64,000 nt of DNA from Streptomyces sp. NBC_01283 (GCF_041435335.1 NZ_CP108430.1:5803001-5867000); one strand, 5' to 3'. Positions 16,560-26,556 are shown, numbered from the stretch's first letter. A program made the numbers and translations. Notes: generated by a model from the sequence alone, not told the origin.

Positions 16560-16738
16560 ACCCCGCCTCTAGCTGTGAACGAGAGCCCACCATTAACCGC
16601 CCCCGATCGCTCCCTTAAGCCCGCCCTAAGATCCAGTGCAGAGCCCCATATGCCCGCAATGCCGCGTCCCCGCGAGGCTAACGTGCTGCACGCATCCCCA
16701 CAGCACCCCCACCCCCGCACAGCTAAGGCAGGCACGCG

Positions 16739-17782
16739 ATGAGCAGTACGCATCGGCGCACGGTGAGCACCAGGTCCAAGGTCATAGGCGGGCTCGCGGC
16801 CGCCGCCCTCATCGGTGGCGGCGCCTTCGCCCTCTCCGGGACGGCCCTTGCGACCAAAGCTCCCGCCGAGGACACCGCGAAGGCCGCGGGCAGTGCCAAG
16901 TTCGCCCCGTTCGTGGACACTTCGCTCGCCCCCGCGTACGACCTCGTCGACACCGCCGACAAGACCGGCGTGAAGGAGTTCACCCTCGCCTTCATCACCT
17001 CCGGCGGCGGCTGCGAGCCCCTCTGGGGCGGCGCCACCGGCCTCGACGACGACAAGGTCGCCTCGCAGATCGAAGCCCTGCGAGCCAAGGGCGGCGACGT
17101 ACGCGTGTCCTTCGGCGGTCAGGCGGGCTCCGAGCTGGGCCTCAAGTGCGACACCGCCGACGAGCTGGCCAAGGCGTACGGCAAGGTCATCGACAAGTAC
17201 AAGCTGACGAAGGTCGACTTCGACATCGAGGGCGCGGCCCTTCCGGAGACCGCCGCCAACACCCGCCGCGCACAGGCCATCGCGCAGCTGCAGAAGGAAC
17301 ACGAGGGTCTGGACGTCTCGTTCACGCTGCCCGTCATGCCCGAGGGCCTGACGCAGCCGGGCGTCGACCTCGTCGCCGACGCCAAGAAGAACGGCGTGCA
17401 GGTCTCCGCCGTCAACATCATGGCCATGGACTACGGGGCTTCCTACAGCGGTGACATGGGCAAGTACGCCATCGACGCCGCCACCGCCACGCAGAAGCAG
17501 ATCAAGGGTGCCCTCGGTCTGTCCGACGAGGCGGCCTGGAAGGCCGTCGCGGTCACCCCGATGATCGGCGTCAACGACGTCACCACCGAGGTCTTCAAGG
17601 TCGACGACGCCACGGAGCTGGTGAAGTTCGCCGAGGAGAAGGGTCTCGGCTGGCTGGCGATGTGGTCCTCGACCCGCGACAAGGCCTGTGAGGGCGGCGC
17701 CAACGGCGGTGCCTCGCCGACCTGTTCCTCGATCGAGCAGGAGCCGCTCGCCTTCACCAAGGCCTTCGGCGCCTACAAGTAG
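16739..17782 (+). CDS. secreted GH18 family chitinase-like protein
   Basis: 347 aa, ATG 16739 behind AAGGCAGG. The signal peptide covers about residues 1-39 (basic start, then GGLAAAALIGGGAFALSGTALA). The catalytic barrel begins with FAPFVDTS; the GH18 DxDxE motif is VDFDIEG with D160, D162 and E164 as expected catalytic acid. Also FGGQAG (strand 3) and AMDYG (strand 6) are typical. No carbohydrate-binding module is seen. Similar single-domain secreted GH18 proteins in Streptomyces act on chitin or chito-oligosaccharides. It converges on aspD and shares a hairpin terminator with it. No DasR-like site was found upstream. Confidence 0.9.
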   Translation: MSSTHRRTVSTRSKVIGGLAAAALIGGGAFALSGTALATKAPAEDTAKAAGSAKFAPFVDTSLAPAYDLVDTADKTGVKEFTLAFITSGGGCEPLWGGATGLDDDKVASQIEALRAKGGDVRVSFGGQAGSELGLKCDTADELAKAYGKVIDKYKLTKVDFDIEGAALPETAANTRRAQAIAQLQKEHEGLDVSFTLPVMPEGLTQPGVDLVADAKKNGVQVSAVNIMAMDYGASYSGDMGKYAIDAATATQKQIKGALGLSDEAAWKAVAVTPMIGVNDVTTEVFKVDDATELVKFAEEKGLGWLAMWSSTRDKACEGGANGGASPTCSSIEQEPLAFTKAFGAYK

Positions 17783-17796
17783 CCACCGCCCCCCAC

Positions 17797-17835
17797 GGCG
17801 CCTCGACCGGTACCCCCCCACCCGGTCGGGGCGCC
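17797..17835. terminator. bidirectional terminator between chitinase and aspD
   Basis: GGCGCCTCGACCGG and CCGGTCGGGGCGCC form a 14-bp stem with one mismatch and a C-rich loop. It lies between convergent stop codons at 17782 and 17878. Confidence 0.75.
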
Positions 17836-17877
17836 CACCTCTGTCCCGTACTTCCCGTCCCTCCCGTACTTCCCTTA

Positions 17878-19527
17878 CTACGCCTTCGACGCCTGCCACT
17901 CCGACGCGTAGTCGTTGAAGATCGACCGCAGGTGATGCCCGATCTTCAGGTAGTCGAGGTCGTCGAGGTTCGCGAGCGACACCCGAACCGACCACTCGGG
18001 ACCCTCGAAGCCGCCGCCGTTCAGGAGCACCACGTGCGTCTGCTCGGCGAGGCGGAACAGCGGGTCGACCGGCTCGTAGTTCTTCTCCAGGAAGTCGGCG
18101 AAGTCCTTGCCGTGGACGCGTTCGGCCTCGGCGAGCAGATCGAGCTCGATGTAGTAGCCGGCCCGGTGCGGGTCGTCCGAGATCTTCATCTCGGCGCCCT
18201 CCAGAAGGAGTTCGAGCCGCTGCCGCACGATCGCGCGGATGCGGAGCTTGTACGCCTGTCCCTCCTCCAGCATGTCGAAGAGGGAGAAGAGGACCATCAT
18301 CATCTGCTGCGGGAGGGACAGCCCCGAGGTGTGGTTCAGCGCCACCTGCCGGGAGTCCGCGACCAGGCGGTCGATGAACCTGATCTTCTCCGGCTCAAGC
18401 GTCAGCGTCCCGTACCGCTTGGCGAGCCGGTCCTTCTCCGCCTGCGGCAGCGCCGCGATCAGCTCGTCGATGACGTTGTCGTCGTTCAGCCCGATGACGC
18501 CCAGCCGCCAGCCGGTGGCGCCGTAGTGCTTGGAGTACGAGTAGACGAGCAGCGTGTTGCGCGGCAGGTCGGCGGCGACGGACCGGAAGCCCTCGACGAA
18601 CGTCCCGTACACGTCGTCCGTCACGATCAGCAGGTTCGGGTTCGATGTGGCGACGATCTGCTTGATCTGGTCCGCGACCCGCTGACTCAGCGCAAGCGAG
18701 GGCGGGTTGGAGGGATTGACCAGGCAGACCATCTTGATGTCCGAGTCGGCGAGCTTGGCGACCTCCTCCTCCGGGTAGCGCCACTCCCGCACGCCCGCCT
18801 CGGCGAACATGCTGGCCTCGACGTACGTCACGTCGAACTCGTACGTGTCGAGCTCGGGGATCTCGACGTACGGCGTGAACACCGGCACCATCAGGGCGAT
18901 CTTGTCGCCCTTGTGCAGGACGCCGTTCTTCATGAGCGAGTCGAAGATGTAGCACATCGCGGCCGTGCCGCCCTCGGTGGCGAACAGGCTGAGGTTGCCC
19001 GGCGGGGGCTTGTGGTCGAACATCTCGTCTGCGATGTAGCCGCGCACGATCTCCTCGGCGTGCTTCAGCATCCGGTCGGGGACGGGGTAGTTGTCGCCGA
19101 CCGAGCTGTCCGTCAGCTCGTGGACGAATTCGTCCCGGTCGAAGCCGAACCGCTCGACGGCGTACTCCACGCACTTCTGGAGCAGCTCGATGCCGGGCAG
19201 GTCCGGGTGCTGCCGCACGAAGGTGTCGAAGCGGGCGCCCGACCCCTTCTTCTCCGGCATGCCCCCGAGGTCGTCGGCGGTCCACACCCTCCTCGACTCC
19301 GAGAGGGCGAAGTAGCCGAGCGCGTAGAAGGCCTCGCGGGGCCCGGTGGCGATCCAGTTGGGGTTGCCGCGTCCCGCGTTGAGCATCTGGACGCTGGACG
19401 TCTCCTTCTGCCCCGGCTTGTCGGCCTGCACCGCCTGGGCGATCTGGATGAACTTGTCCTTCAGCTCGAAGGGGCTGAGCTGGGCGAAGGACTGGATTTC
19501 CTCGCGGGTGAAGGTGGTCTTGGGCAC
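17878..19527 (-). CDS. aspD: aspartate 4-decarboxylase / aspartate aminotransferase (PLP)
   Basis: 549 aa, the length of bacterial L-aspartate beta-decarboxylase, longer than simple aminotransferases. Motifs: NAGRGNPNWIA near the N-terminus, LVNPSNPPS, DDVYGTF, and the PLP lysine in VYSYSKHYGATGWRLG. The enzyme converts L-aspartate to L-alanine and CO2. Two antiporter genes of the AspT type lie just upstream on the same strand, which is the known aspartate/alanine exchange partner: together they import aspartate, decarboxylate it and export alanine, consuming a cytoplasmic proton. This context makes the decarboxylase call stronger than sequence alone. Confidence 0.92.
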   Translation of the reverse strand: MPKTTFTREEIQSFAQLSPFELKDKFIQIAQAVQADKPGQKETSSVQMLNAGRGNPNWIATGPREAFYALGYFALSESRRVWTADDLGGMPEKKGSGARFDTFVRQHPDLPGIELLQKCVEYAVERFGFDRDEFVHELTDSSVGDNYPVPDRMLKHAEEIVRGYIADEMFDHKPPPGNLSLFATEGGTAAMCYIFDSLMKNGVLHKGDKIALMVPVFTPYVEIPELDTYEFDVTYVEASMFAEAGVREWRYPEEEVAKLADSDIKMVCLVNPSNPPSLALSQRVADQIKQIVATSNPNLLIVTDDVYGTFVEGFRSVAADLPRNTLLVYSYSKHYGATGWRLGVIGLNDDNVIDELIAALPQAEKDRLAKRYGTLTLEPEKIRFIDRLVADSRQVALNHTSGLSLPQQMMMVLFSLFDMLEEGQAYKLRIRAIVRQRLELLLEGAEMKISDDPHRAGYYIELDLLAEAERVHGKDFADFLEKNYEPVDPLFRLAEQTHVVLLNGGGFEGPEWSVRVSLANLDDLDYLKIGHHLRSIFNDYASEWQASKA

Positions 19528-19606
19528 GGCGCTCGTTCCTCACATGCGTACGGAAAGGGGAGAGGCGGAAGGGGGGAGAGGCGGAGAAGGGCGGTAGGGG
19601 AGAGGC

Positions 19607-21310
19607 TCAGTGGTGGAGCAGGACGATGACGGCTCCCCAGATCGTCAGGAGCACGTTTCCGACGGCGTACGGAATCGTGTAGCCGAGCGTCGGGATCTGG
19701 GACCTGGACGATTCGTTGATCGCACCGATCGCCGCGGTGGTCGTCTGGCCGCCCGCGAGGACGCCCATCAGGATGGGGAAGCGGATCTTCTGCACGTAGT
19801 GCCCGAAGAGGAAGCCGACGATCAGCGGGATCACCGTGGCGACCGCGCCGAACACGAGCAGGCCCCAACCGGCCGTCGAGAGGCCGGAGGTGAAGCTCGG
19901 GCCCGCGTTGATGCCGACCACCGCGACGAACAGGCAGAGCCCGAGCGTGTCCATGAACCACTGGGCGCCGGGCGGGACGTTCCCGTACGTCGGGTACTTG
20001 CCGCGGATCCACCCGAAGACCAGGCCCATGATCAGCGCGCCGCCGGATGTGGAGAGCGAGATCGGCACGCCGCCCGCGGTCAGCGCCGGGATGCCGATGC
20101 AGCCGCCGAGGAAGATGCCGAGCCCCACCCAGATCATGTCGGTGGCGAAGGACGTCGGCACGGGCTTGCCGAGCTCCTTGCCCGCCGGGTCCACCAGGCG
20201 TCTGGGGCCGGTGAGGATCAGGGTGTCGCCGCGCTCCAGCCTGGTGGAGAGGCGGTAGGGGAAGTCGGCGCCGGAGCGGTACAGCTTGTCGACGTAGACA
20301 CCGACCATGAACGGCTCGCGCCGCAGGTCCCCGATGGTCCTGCCCAGCTGGTCCTTCTCGGAGGCCACGACGTGCAGTGACTCGGTCTGGTAGCCGAGGA
20401 GTTCGACGTCGTCGGTCTCGGCGCCGATGTGCGTACGGGCGTCGAACTCGACGAGCGAGCCGCGCAGCGCGCTCAGCGCCACGACGTCGCCCTCGCGCAG
20501 GGCGAGCTGCTGGTCGTGGTCGAGGATGTGCCCCTCTCTGCGTACGCGGGTGATGTAGACCCGGCGGCCCAGCTCGCGCTGCTGGTTCTCGAAGTCCTCG
20601 ATGGTGCGGCCCACGAGGTCGGGGCGCTGGATGGTGTAGGCGCGCAGGACGACCTCGTAGTAGCCCTCGGCGAGGTCGGGGTCGTCGCCGGGGGCGTCCA
20701 ACTCCTTGGCCAGGGCGGCGGATTCGGCCGCGAGGTCCTTGCGGTAGAGCTTGGGCAGGACGTTGGCGAGCAGCATCGCGCAGAGGATCGTGCCCAGGGG
20801 GTACGTCACCGCGTATCCGATGGCGACCAGGTTCGACTCGCTCTTGACCTGCGCGGAACTGAGACCCGGCAGGTTGGAGATCGCGTCGCCCGCGACGCCG
20901 ATGACGGCGGACTGGGTGAGCGCGCCGCCGAGCAGACCCGCCGAGAGACCGGGGCCGTAGCCGAGCATCGCGGCGAAGGCCCAGCAGACGAGCAGGCCGG
21001 TCACACAGACGACGACCGCGTTGAGGACCTGCGGGAGGCCGTCCTTCTTCAGGCCGCGGAAGAACTGCGGGCCGACCTTGTAGCCGAGCGCGAACAGGAA
21101 CATCGTGAAGAAGAGGTTCTTCACGGTGCCGTCGATCTCGACCTTGAACTGCGCCCCGAGCAGCAGCCCCGCGATGAGGCAGCCGGTGACCGCGCCGAGC
21201 CCGATGGCCTTGTAGCGCAGTTTCCCGAAGAGGAAGCCGATCGCCACGGTGATGAAGACGAGCAGCTCGGGATGGGGCTGAAAGATGTTCCGGTTGAGGA
21301 AGTCGATCAT
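19607..21310 (-). CDS. aspT: aspartate:alanine antiporter-family protein, copy 1
   Basis: 567 aa. Two blocks of membrane helices (about 15-175 and 375-565) flank a soluble middle with two TrkA_C/RCK-C-like units (ILDHDQQLALREGDVVAL and RLERGDTLILTGP). Repeats such as GALTQSAVIG and GGQTTTAAIG are the conserved motifs of the AAE exchanger family. It lies 79 bases upstream of aspD and 24 bases downstream of the second paralogue, so all three should form one operon. In lactic acid bacteria AspT works with AspD to build proton motive force. It may act alone or as a pair with its neighbour. Confidence 0.88.
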   Translation of the reverse strand: MIDFLNRNIFQPHPELLVFITVAIGFLFGKLRYKAIGLGAVTGCLIAGLLLGAQFKVEIDGTVKNLFFTMFLFALGYKVGPQFFRGLKKDGLPQVLNAVVVCVTGLLVCWAFAAMLGYGPGLSAGLLGGALTQSAVIGVAGDAISNLPGLSSAQVKSESNLVAIGYAVTYPLGTILCAMLLANVLPKLYRKDLAAESAALAKELDAPGDDPDLAEGYYEVVLRAYTIQRPDLVGRTIEDFENQQRELGRRVYITRVRREGHILDHDQQLALREGDVVALSALRGSLVEFDARTHIGAETDDVELLGYQTESLHVVASEKDQLGRTIGDLRREPFMVGVYVDKLYRSGADFPYRLSTRLERGDTLILTGPRRLVDPAGKELGKPVPTSFATDMIWVGLGIFLGGCIGIPALTAGGVPISLSTSGGALIMGLVFGWIRGKYPTYGNVPPGAQWFMDTLGLCLFVAVVGINAGPSFTSGLSTAGWGLLVFGAVATVIPLIVGFLFGHYVQKIRFPILMGVLAGGQTTTAAIGAINESSRSQIPTLGYTIPYAVGNVLLTIWGAVIVLLHH

Positions 21311-21334
21311 TTTCTACGCTCCGGGTGCGCCGGG

Positions 21335-23014
21335 TCAGGCGCCGAGTACGCCGACGAGGATCGGCCCGGTCAGGGGGAGCAGGAAGTTGGAGAGGGCGTA
21401 AGTGATCGTGTAGCCGAGCAGCGGGACGGAGCTCTGGGCCACCTGGGTGACGGAGGTGATCGCCGGGGTCGAGCACTGCTGGCCGGCGATGGCGCCGATC
21501 AGGAGCGGTTTCTCGATCTTCAGGAGCTTGCGGCCGATGAGGAGCGAGATCGTCGCGGGCACCAGGACCATCGCGATCCCGGCGAACGGGAGCAGCGCCC
21601 CGTACTCCTTGAGCAGCGGCCAGGCCTGCGGCCCCGACACGAGCCCCGTACAGGCGATGAAGATCGCCAGACCCATGTCCTTGAGGGTGTTCGCGGCCTG
21701 CGGCGGGAACGCCCCGAAGGTCTGTCTGCGGGAGCGGAACCAGCCGAAGAGCAGCCCGGAGATCAGACAGCCGCCGCCCGTGCCGAGCGACATGGGCACG
21801 TCGCCGAAGTGCACGACGACCTGCCCGAGCAGGGAACCGGCGGCGATGCCCAGACCCAGATAGATGAAGTCGGTGGCGTCGTTCTTGACGACCGCGCCGA
21901 TCCTCGCGACCAGCTTGTTCAGGCCGGAGCGCGCGCCCACCAGGGTGAGCACGTCACCGCGGCGCACGGTGGTGCCACCGGCCGCGGGCAGATGCTGGTC
22001 GCCGCGCAGTACGTCGGTGACGTACACGCCGTCCTTGATGAACTCGGGATGCGCGCGCTGGAGGTCGTCCACGCTCATGCCGTCCGACGACTTGTCGGTG
22101 ACGGCGACCTGGGCGGTGGCCAGCGGGGTGTCGACGCCGGGGATGCCGGGGGTCTCGGGGCCGATGAGGTGCCCGGACTCGATGACGTTGGCGCGGCGGC
22201 CGACCACCAGGACCAGGTCGGAGAGGGTGAGCGCCAGGCCGGGCGCGGGCGTCAGGTTCTTGCTGCCCCGCTTGACGGCCTCGACGGTGACCCGGCCGTC
22301 GAGGTCCGACTCCAGGTCGCCGACGGTCCTGCCGTCGGCCGTGGTCACCAGATAGGTGCGGCCGACCATGCCCGGCAGCGCCTGCCGCTCGTCCGGCTCC
22401 AGGCCGCCGCCCGAGCCGCGCATCTTCTCCCACAGCTCACGCGAGGCGTCCCGCAGGTTGATGCGCATCATCATCGGCATGATCTGGCTGGTGTAGAGCA
22501 CGATGGTGATCAGGCCGAAGAGGTAGCAGACCGTGTACGCGGTGGCCACGTGCCCCTGGTACTGGGTGATCTGGTCAGGGGTGAGGCCGTCGAGCTTGCC
22601 GATGGCCTCGGTCGCCGTACCGACGACGGCCGACTCGGTTGCCGCACCCGCCAGGATGCCCGAGGCCGTGCCGACGTCCAGGTCGAAGGCCTTGGCCAGG
22701 CCGAACGCGATGCCCAGGACGCAGACCAGTTCGATGCCGCAGAGCGCGAAGAAGCGCAGGCTCTCGCGGTTGAGGTTGGAGAAGAACTGCGGGCCCGCGA
22801 GATAGCCGAGGGAGAAGATGAAGAGCGCGAAGAAGATCGTCTTGACGTCGTCGGAGACGACGACCTTGGCCCAGGCGCCGAGCAGCAGCGAGACGATCAG
22901 CGTGCCGCAGATGCCGCCCAGGGTGATGGGGCCGACGCGCACCTTGCCCACGAGGTAGCCCAGGGCGAGGCAGATGAACAGCGCGAACTCGGGGTGATCA
23001 CGGAGTACGCCCAC
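21335..23014 (-). CDS. aspartate:alanine antiporter-family protein, copy 2
   Basis: 559 aa, same architecture as the next gene: helices at about 8-170, two RCK-C-like units (PGLALTLSDLVLVVGR and GGTTVRRGDVLTLVGA), helices at about 380-557. Family motifs GAATESAVVG and GQQCSTPAITS are present. The two copies differ clearly in sequence, so the duplication is old or they were paired for complementary roles. It is the promoter-proximal gene of the operon; upstream sequence to the bglC terminator is about 60 bases (23015-23075) and should contain the promoter, which I could not assign. Confidence 0.86.
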   Translation of the reverse strand: MGVLRDHPEFALFICLALGYLVGKVRVGPITLGGICGTLIVSLLLGAWAKVVVSDDVKTIFFALFIFSLGYLAGPQFFSNLNRESLRFFALCGIELVCVLGIAFGLAKAFDLDVGTASGILAGAATESAVVGTATEAIGKLDGLTPDQITQYQGHVATAYTVCYLFGLITIVLYTSQIMPMMMRINLRDASRELWEKMRGSGGGLEPDERQALPGMVGRTYLVTTADGRTVGDLESDLDGRVTVEAVKRGSKNLTPAPGLALTLSDLVLVVGRRANVIESGHLIGPETPGIPGVDTPLATAQVAVTDKSSDGMSVDDLQRAHPEFIKDGVYVTDVLRGDQHLPAAGGTTVRRGDVLTLVGARSGLNKLVARIGAVVKNDATDFIYLGLGIAAGSLLGQVVVHFGDVPMSLGTGGGCLISGLLFGWFRSRRQTFGAFPPQAANTLKDMGLAIFIACTGLVSGPQAWPLLKEYGALLPFAGIAMVLVPATISLLIGRKLLKIEKPLLIGAIAGQQCSTPAITSVTQVAQSSVPLLGYTITYALSNFLLPLTGPILVGVLGA

Positions 23015-23075
23015 CGGCGCTCACCGTGCCTGGTCTATTGCGATACGAGGCATATGTGGCATAGGGGCAACCTAA

Positions 23076-23106
23076 GGAGCCGGGTGGCGTGCTGCCACTC
23101 GGCTCC
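23076..23106 (-). terminator. terminator downstream of bglC
   Basis: GGAGCCGGGTGGC and GCCACTCGGCTCC form a 13-bp stem with one mismatch and a 5-base loop, 22 bases after the bglC stop. It separates the cellobiose operon from the aspartate operon. Confidence 0.75.
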
Positions 23107-23128
23107 CGGGGCTGCCGCTCCCCGCCGG

Positions 23129-24550
23129 TCAGTCCGCGACGTACTCCCGCGGCAGCTCACCGGTGGACGCGACGCCCGCGTACCAGTGGGCGCTGGACTT
23201 CGGGACGCGGGCCTGCGTCTCGTAGTCGACGTACACCGCGCCGAAGCGCTTGCTGTAGCCGTACGACCATTCGAAGTTGTCCATGAGGGACCAGAGGTAG
23301 TAGCCGCGCACGTCGGCACCGTCCGTGATGGCCCGGCGGACGGCGGCCAAGTGTCCGTGCAGGTAGGCGATGCGCTCCGGGTCGTGGACGCGGCCCTCCG
23401 GGTCGGGCTTGTCGTCGTAGGCCGCGCCGTTCTCGGTGATGTACAGCGGAAGGCCCGGCGCCTCCCGGGTGTAGCGCATGATCAGCTCGTGCAGCCCCGT
23501 CGGGTCGATGGTCCAGCCCATCTCGGTGCGGTCGCCCGGCGTCTGGTGGAACGCCACGTCGTCGGACGCGGGCCACGGGGAGTGCTCGCTCGCGCCGTGC
23601 CCGTCGGCCCGCGGGTTGCCCGGGTCGTCGTGCGCGGCGGAGACCAGCGCGGGCGTGTAGTAGTTCAGGCCGAGCGCGTCCAGCGGCTGGTGGATGGCGG
23701 CCAGGTCGCCGTCGTGCACGAAGGACCAGTCGGTGACCCGGGCCGTGTCGGTGAGCAGGTCCGCGGGGTAGGCGCCGTGCAGCATCGGGCCGTGGAAGAC
23801 GCCGTTCGCGAGGTTGTCGATGCGGCGGCGGGCGTCCTGGTCCGCGGGGCTGTCCGAAACCGCCCTGACCACCGAGGAGTTGAGGCTCACCGCGACCTTG
23901 GCGCGGGCCGGCAGGGCGGCGCGCAGCGCCTGGGTGCCCAGGCCGTGCGCGAGGTTGAGGTGGTGCGCGGCCTGGAGTGCGGCCGCCGGGTCGGTGCGGC
24001 CGGGGGCGTGCACGCCGGAGCCGTACCCCAGGAAGGCGCTGCACCATGGCTCGTTGAGCGTGATCCAGGACTCGACGCGGTCGCCGAGCGCCTCGGCGAC
24101 GAAGCCCGCGTACTCGGCGAACCGGTGGGCGGTCTCGCGCGCGGGCCAGCCGCCCGCGTCCTCCAGTTCCTGCGGCAGGTCCCAGTGGTAGAGGGTCAGG
24201 GCGGGCTTGATGCCCTTGGCCAGCAGCTCGTCGACGAGCCGTCGGTAGAAGTCGAGGCCGCGCTGCACGGCGGGACCGCGCCCGGTGGGCTGCACGCGCG
24301 ACCAGGAGACGGAGAACCGGTAGGCGCCCAGGCCGAGGTCCGCCATGAGCGCGACGTCGTCGCGGTAGCGGTGATAGTGCTCGACGGCGATGTCACCGGT
24401 GTCGCCGTCGGCCGTCCTGCCGGGTGTGTGGCTGAAGGTGTCCCAGATGGAGGGGGTGCGGCCGTCTTCACGCACGGCGCCCTCGATCTGGTACGCGGAC
24501 GTGGCGGCACCCCAGAGGAAATCGGCCGGAAAGGCAAGGGATTCAGTCAT
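23129..24550 (-). CDS. bglC: GH1 beta-glucosidase
   Basis: 473 aa. GH1 signatures: [15 protein letters not shown] near the start, acid/base E167 in TLNEPW, nucleophile E in YITENG, and C-terminal [13 protein letters not shown]. No signal peptide, so it splits imported cellobiose and cello-oligosaccharides in the cytoplasm. It is the last gene downstream of cebEFG on the same strand, 124 bases after cebG. A CebR-type box (24550-24563) touches the ATG and covers the probable ribosome binding site, so this gene has its own control. Confidence 0.94.
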   Translation of the reverse strand: MTESLAFPADFLWGAATSAYQIEGAVREDGRTPSIWDTFSHTPGRTADGDTGDIAVEHYHRYRDDVALMADLGLGAYRFSVSWSRVQPTGRGPAVQRGLDFYRRLVDELLAKGIKPALTLYHWDLPQELEDAGGWPARETAHRFAEYAGFVAEALGDRVESWITLNEPWCSAFLGYGSGVHAPGRTDPAAALQAAHHLNLAHGLGTQALRAALPARAKVAVSLNSSVVRAVSDSPADQDARRRIDNLANGVFHGPMLHGAYPADLLTDTARVTDWSFVHDGDLAAIHQPLDALGLNYYTPALVSAAHDDPGNPRADGHGASEHSPWPASDDVAFHQTPGDRTEMGWTIDPTGLHELIMRYTREAPGLPLYITENGAAYDDKPDPEGRVHDPERIAYLHGHLAAVRRAITDGADVRGYYLWSLMDNFEWSYGYSKRFGAVYVDYETQARVPKSSAHWYAGVASTGELPREYVAD

Positions 24551-24563
24551 GGAAGCGCTCCCA
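24550..24563 (-). promoter_or_regulatory. CebR operator overlapping bglC start
   Basis: On the minus strand TGGGAGCGCTTCCA, one base off the perfect CebR palindrome. Its last base is the A of the bglC ATG, and GGGAG within it looks like the ribosome binding site. In other Streptomyces CebR also binds near the bglC start. Confidence 0.85.
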
Positions 24564-24674
24564 TGGAAAGGGGGAAGGGGACAGGAAAGAACAGGGGTCG
24601 GTCTGGAGGCCAGGGCCGAGGCCGGCGGTGACTCGGCCCTGGCGGCGGAGAGGGACGGCAGACGACGCGGGGCC

Positions 24675-25550
24675 TCAGCCCTTCACTGCGCCCTGCATGA
24701 TGCCGCTCACGATCTGCTTGCCGAAGAGGATGAACGCCAGGAGCAGCGGCAGGGTGCCGAGCAGGGCGCCCGCCATGATCACCGCCCGGTCCGGGATGTA
24801 ACCCGTGCCGAGGGAGTTGAGCGCCACCTGCACGGTGGGGTTCGACTGGTTCAGCGCGATGATCGGCCACAGGAAGTCGTTCCAGGCCATGACGAACGTC
24901 AGCAGACCGAGCACCGCCATCGCGGGGCGTGCCGCCGGGAACACCACGTGCCAGATGATGCGCAGACTGCTCGCGCCGTCCATCCGCGCCGCCTCGATGA
25001 GCTCGCTCGGCAGTGCCTGGAGCAGGAACTGCCGCATGAAGAACACCCCGAAGGCGCTCACGAACGTCGGCAGGATCACCGCCTGGAGCTGGTTGGTCCA
25101 CTGCAGGTCGGCGATCCACAGATACAGCGGTACGACGCTGAGCTGCGGCGGCACCATCATCGTGCCGATGGTCAGCAGGAGCAGCAGGCCGCTGAACTTG
25201 AACTTCAGCTTGGCGAAGGCGAATCCGGCGATCGTGGAGAACAGCACGGTGCCGATGGTGATGCTGCCCGCCACGATCGTGGTGTTCAGCATCGCGTCGC
25301 CGAGGCTGGCCTCGGTCCAGGCCCGCTCCAGGTTCTTGAAGAGGTTCCCGCCGAACCACAGGGGCGGCGGGGTCTGGGCGAGCCGTCCGCTCGTGCGCGA
25401 GGCCGCGATCGCCGTCCAGATCAGCGGTGCCAGCGAGACGGCGGTGAACAGCGCAAGGACGACGTAGGTCACGGGCCCCGCGTGCATCGTGCGGCCGGCC
25501 TTCAGGCCCAGCGGCCGGGCAGGCGTCAGGCCCGGGGTGCGGGACTTCAT
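24675..25550 (-). CDS. cebG: cellobiose/cellotriose ABC transporter permease
   Basis: 291 aa, six or so membrane spans, binding-protein-dependent permease of the MalG type. The EAA loop reads [23 protein letters not shown]. The first 20 residues are cytoplasmic and basic. Its start overlaps the cebF stop by 4 bases. The ATPase is not encoded here; in Streptomyces the shared ATPase MsiK usually serves this transporter. The C-terminal [14 protein letters not shown] is typical for the family. Confidence 0.92.
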   Translation of the reverse strand: MKSRTPGLTPARPLGLKAGRTMHAGPVTYVVLALFTAVSLAPLIWTAIAASRTSGRLAQTPPPLWFGGNLFKNLERAWTEASLGDAMLNTTIVAGSITIGTVLFSTIAGFAFAKLKFKFSGLLLLLTIGTMMVPPQLSVVPLYLWIADLQWTNQLQAVILPTFVSAFGVFFMRQFLLQALPSELIEAARMDGASSLRIIWHVVFPAARPAMAVLGLLTFVMAWNDFLWPIIALNQSNPTVQVALNSLGTGYIPDRAVIMAGALLGTLPLLLAFILFGKQIVSGIMQGAVKG

Positions 25551-26551
25551 TGGGCCTTCCTCAGACGTCGGGCGATCAGCAGATTGACCGCGGCGATGAG
25601 CAGCAGGACCACGAGCATCAGCCAGGCGACCGCCGAGGCCCGCCCCAGGTGGCCGTTGATCCAGCCCTGGTCGTACAGATAGAGCCCCAGGGTCTGGAAC
25701 TGGTGGTCGGCGCCGCCCTTGGACCCGGAGGTGCCGCCGAACAGCAGCGGCTCACCGAAGAGCTGCGTCGCCCCGATGGTGGAGACGACCACCGTGAACA
25801 GGATCGTCGGACGCAGCATCGGGATGGTCACGTGCCGGAACTGCTGCCAGCGCGAGGCGCCGTCCAGGGAGGCCGACTCGTACAGGTCGTGCGGCACGGC
25901 CTGCATCGCCGCCAGATAGATCAGCGCGTTGTAGCCGGTCCACCGCCAGATGACGATCGACGACACCGCGAACTGCGAACCCCACGACGACTCACGCCAG
26001 TTGACGGGATCGATGCCGACGGACCCGATGATCCAGTTGACCATGCCGCCGTCCCACGCGAAGAGCAGCGTGAAGACCAGCGAGGCACTCGCCACCGACG
26101 TGGCGTACGGAGCGAGCATCGCCACCCGCCACAGGGTGGAGCCGCGCAGCTTGTAGTTGAGCAGATGCGCGATGCCGAGCGCGACGGCGAGCTGCGGGAC
26201 GGTGGAGATGATGCCGATGGTGAAGGTGTTGCCGAGGGCGTTCCAGAAGTAGTCGCTCTGCAGCAGGTTGGTGTAGTTCTCCAGGCCCAGCCAGGTGCTG
26301 TCGTCGAGGTTGGTCAGCTCCAGGCGGTGCAGCGAGGCCCAGCCGGTGTAGAGCAGAGGGAACAGGCCGAAGGCACCGAAGAAGAGGAAGAACGGGGCGA
26401 CGAAGACGTACGGCGACGCCTTTATGTCCCAGCGGTACAGGCGGCTGCGCCACGAGGACGTGGGGGAGGCCTTGCGCCTCCCGGACGCGGCCGGGGCCGC
26501 GTCCCCCTCACCGGGGGACGCGGTCTCGGCGTACTCAGCGGTCTCGGACAT
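25547..26551 (-). CDS. cebF: cellobiose/cellotriose ABC transporter permease
   Basis: About 334 aa. A hydrophilic N-terminal extension (about 45 residues) precedes six membrane spans; the EAA loop is DLYESASLDGASRWQQFRHVTIP. MalF-type partner of CebG. ATG 26551 is taken as start because GGGAC lies about 12 bases upstream; a GTG at 26560 overlaps the cebE stop (GTGA) and is the alternative. Translational coupling with both neighbours is likely. Confidence 0.92.
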   Translation of the reverse strand: MSETAEYAETASPGEGDAAPAASGRRKASPTSSWRSRLYRWDIKASPYVFVAPFFLFFGAFGLFPLLYTGWASLHRLELTNLDDSTWLGLENYTNLLQSDYFWNALGNTFTIGIISTVPQLAVALGIAHLLNYKLRGSTLWRVAMLAPYATSVASASLVFTLLFAWDGGMVNWIIGSVGIDPVNWRESSWGSQFAVSSIVIWRWTGYNALIYLAAMQAVPHDLYESASLDGASRWQQFRHVTIPMLRPTILFTVVVSTIGATQLFGEPLLFGGTSGSKGGADHQFQTLGLYLYDQGWINGHLGRASAVAWLMLVVLLLIAAVNLLIARRLRKAQ

Positions 26552-26556
26552 GCGCG

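Noticed and set aside
15041..17995. A 984-codon leftward open frame
   Set aside because: Runs opposite the histidine kinase and chitinase genes, both with clear domains; composition shows it is non-coding.
23028..23040. TGGTCTATTGCG as a DasR site ahead of the antiporter operon
   Set aside because: Only the left half fits the dre consensus; the right half lacks ACCA.
20429..24631. A 1400-codon open frame on the plus strand
   Set aside because: It is antisense to three well-supported genes (two antiporters and bglC), has the low-complexity Arg/Gly/Val composition typical of high-GC shadow frames and no recognisable domain.
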